From NCBI GenBank assembly GCA_958496175.1, contig OY292275.1:19964001-20028000 (forward strand): a stretch of DNA of 64,000 nt, written 5' to 3'. This stretch comes from Sisyra terminalis. Its lineage: Eukaryota > Arthropoda > Insecta > Neuroptera > Sisyridae. The translations under genes were made by a program, and so were the position numbers. The notes below the pieces were generated by a model. That model did not search any database. It was not told where the DNA came from and saw nothing but the letters and a program-made list of their open reading frames with translations. Of the stretch, positions 62,428-64,000 are shown piece after piece (position 1 is the stretch's first letter; each line of letters opens with the position of its first letter).

Positions 62428-63843
62428 ATGGGTCCTAAAAAAGATAAAAAGGAAGAAATCGTCATTGATGGCGTGAAAACGAGCAGTATGACACGAGAAC
62501 AACTAGAAAAATTTGCACTAAAACTAAAAGAAGAATGCGATCGTGAGCGTGAAGAACGAAACTATTTCCAAATTGAACGAGATAAGTTACGTACATACTG
62601 GGAACTCACAAAAGATCAGCTCGATGAAGCCCGAGCTCAACTGCGTAACAAAGACCGGGAAATCGAAGAAAATTTGGAAAAAACAATGGACGATATTAAA
62701 CTATTCAAGCAAAAAGTAAAACACCTTTCTTATGAACAACAAAACACAATTGCTGAACTTCGAGCTGATGCTATGATTGGCTTAAAATTAGCCCAAGATG
62801 ATCACATAGCAATGGAGAGCCAATTACTGAAAGATAAGACTGATTTAAAAAACAAAATAAAAGAACAAGAAGTAGCTTTTGCTGATGAGTTTAAAACTCA
62901 ACGTATGGTTCATGCCGAAGAAATCAGTGATGTGCGTAAAAAATTTGACTTAATGGCCACAGAATTGGAGTTGAAATACGAAAAAAAATTTGCAAATCTT
63001 CGAGAAGATCTTGGTATTAAACATCGAATGGAAATGAGTGAAGTCGAGGAGCGAAAGAATCGACAAATTAATGAGCTAATGCGAGACCATGAATCAGCTT
63101 TTAGCGAACTAAAAAATTACTATAACGATATTACTTTAAACAATCTTGCGTTGATTGCCACTCTTAAAGAACAAATGGAACAACAAGTCGGACAATTAGA
63201 ACGAATGGGAAAACAACTATCTGACACAATGGCTGAAAACAAACGTCTTGTGGAACCAATGAAGCAGGCTTTATACGAAGCAAAAGATCTCAAACGACAA
63301 ATGCAAAATTATGAAAAAGATAAACAAAGTTTACTTAACACAAAAGTAATGTTAACAAAATGCCAAAAAGATTATGACGATCTAAAATGGGAAAATGAGG
63401 CGTTAGAACTACGGTTTGAACAATTACAAAACGAACGTGATATGCTTCATGATCGATTCGTAGCCGCTGTACTTGAACTGCAGCAAAAAACAGGACTTAA
63501 GAACGTGCTACTCCAAAAAAGGGTTACTACGCTCAATGATTCATTAGAACAACGAGACGCTATGCTTGCCGAGATGGCAGCAAACTTGAATTTGGTTCCT
63601 CAAGAATTGAATTCTCGTTTAGAGGAGTTACTAAAACGAAAGAATACAACTATACAGGATTTGCAGTATGAATTGGCTCGTGTATCTAAAATGCATGACG
63701 ATTTACTACAAACTTATGAAGCTAAACTGCAACAATTCGGAATACCAAAAGAAGAACTTGGATTTACGCCACTGCGTGCGACAAAAACGCGACAAGAAAA
63801 TTTGGGACGAGGGCCTGCAGGTTTAGTAACCAAAAATCGATAG
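62428..63843 (+). CDS. DRC4: dynein regulatory complex subunit 4 (GAS8)
   Basis: Intronless 471-residue coiled-coil protein, close to the 478 residues of vertebrate GAS8. It is a core base-plate subunit of the nexin-dynein regulatory complex that links doublet microtubules in motile cilia; in insects expected in sperm flagella and perhaps chordotonal cilia. Lys/Glu-rich start (MGPKKDKKEE), then nearly continuous heptad coiled coil from about residue 23 to 430. The family hallmark ELKNYYNDITLNNLALI lies around residues 226-242, starting the conserved GAS domain; QFGIPKEELGFTPL near residue 435 is the conserved C-terminal segment. The start codon is set by the family N-terminus with CATCATGGG context; stop is followed by AATAAA at 63862. 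The frame is complete. It is transcribed opposite to UTP20 and may lie inside its 5' intron. Confidence 0.96.
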   Translation: MGPKKDKKEEIVIDGVKTSSMTREQLEKFALKLKEECDREREERNYFQIERDKLRTYWELTKDQLDEARAQLRNKDREIEENLEKTMDDIKLFKQKVKHLSYEQQNTIAELRADAMIGLKLAQDDHIAMESQLLKDKTDLKNKIKEQEVAFADEFKTQRMVHAEEISDVRKKFDLMATELELKYEKKFANLREDLGIKHRMEMSEVEERKNRQINELMRDHESAFSELKNYYNDITLNNLALIATLKEQMEQQVGQLERMGKQLSDTMAENKRLVEPMKQALYEAKDLKRQMQNYEKDKQSLLNTKVMLTKCQKDYDDLKWENEALELRFEQLQNERDMLHDRFVAAVLELQQKTGLKNVLLQKRVTTLNDSLEQRDAMLAEMAANLNLVPQELNSRLEELLKRKNTTIQDLQYELARVSKMHDDLLQTYEAKLQQFGIPKEELGFTPLRATKTRQENLGRGPAGLVTKNR

Positions 63844-63861
63844 TTAAGATTTTCAGATTGA

Positions 63862-63867
63862 AATAAA
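63862..63867 (+). terminator. polyadenylation signal of DRC4
   Basis: AATAAA 19 bases after the stop codon. Confidence 0.65.
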
Positions 63868-64000
63868 ACAAAAACTAAATTACTTTTTCAATATGTAAAC
63901 ACTTTTCATTACATTTTGTTCAATTAAAGAATTTTATTTTTCTATAAGGAAATTTAACTAATTATGTTTTTTTTATTTTATGTGTAATTTGAACTCATGG

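Overview
The window is nuclear DNA from an insect. It is strongly AT-rich, its genes are split by GT-AG introns, and it carries insect gustatory receptors (TYhhhhhQF C-terminus), TATA-driven secreted Gly/His-rich proteins of cuticular type, and insect-style transposon debris. I cannot fix the order from sequence alone.

Layout: 1-3.2 kb is gene-free with a tRNA-derived SINE and a decayed Jockey-type retrotransposon fragment. At 3.35-4.75 kb (+) lies a three-exon glycine-rich secreted protein gene. From 5.17 to 24.24 kb (-) there are four gustatory receptor genes (called GrA to GrD here), whose exons I reassembled from splice sites. Two of them (GrC, GrD) are close paralogues in structure. The spaces and introns hold a 2.3-kb Helitron-like element, a TTAA-flanked element and several foldback MITEs. 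From 24.2 to 43 kb the DNA is mostly gene-poor, with one 99-aa His-rich secreted protein gene (29.76-30.18 kb, +), a 62-bp-arm perfect-looking palindrome, a second Helitron, a hAT MITE with target duplication and a small decayed coding region. At 43.13-43.77 kb (+) is a third His-rich secreted protein gene. From 46.1 to 50.1 kb two arrays of one diverged ~335-bp repeat face each other in opposite orientation. From 50.44 to 60.71 kb (-) are nine exons of UTP20, a very large HEAT-repeat protein of the small-subunit processome; its N-terminal exon(s) are not in view. At 62.43-63.84 kb (+) is an intact intronless DRC4/GAS8 gene, a subunit of the axonemal nexin-dynein regulatory complex.

How the genes relate: the three secreted Gly/His-rich genes have the same intron phases, the same split His codon and a shared K-I-H-V-P type start of the mature protein, so they look like one dispersed family. 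The four receptors share a C-terminal exon block of exactly 53 codons (undivided in two, split 23+30 in the other two). UTP20 and DRC4 are housekeeping and cilium genes with no functional link to the receptors; because UTP20 lacks its first ~200 residues on this side of DRC4, DRC4 may sit inside a UTP20 intron.
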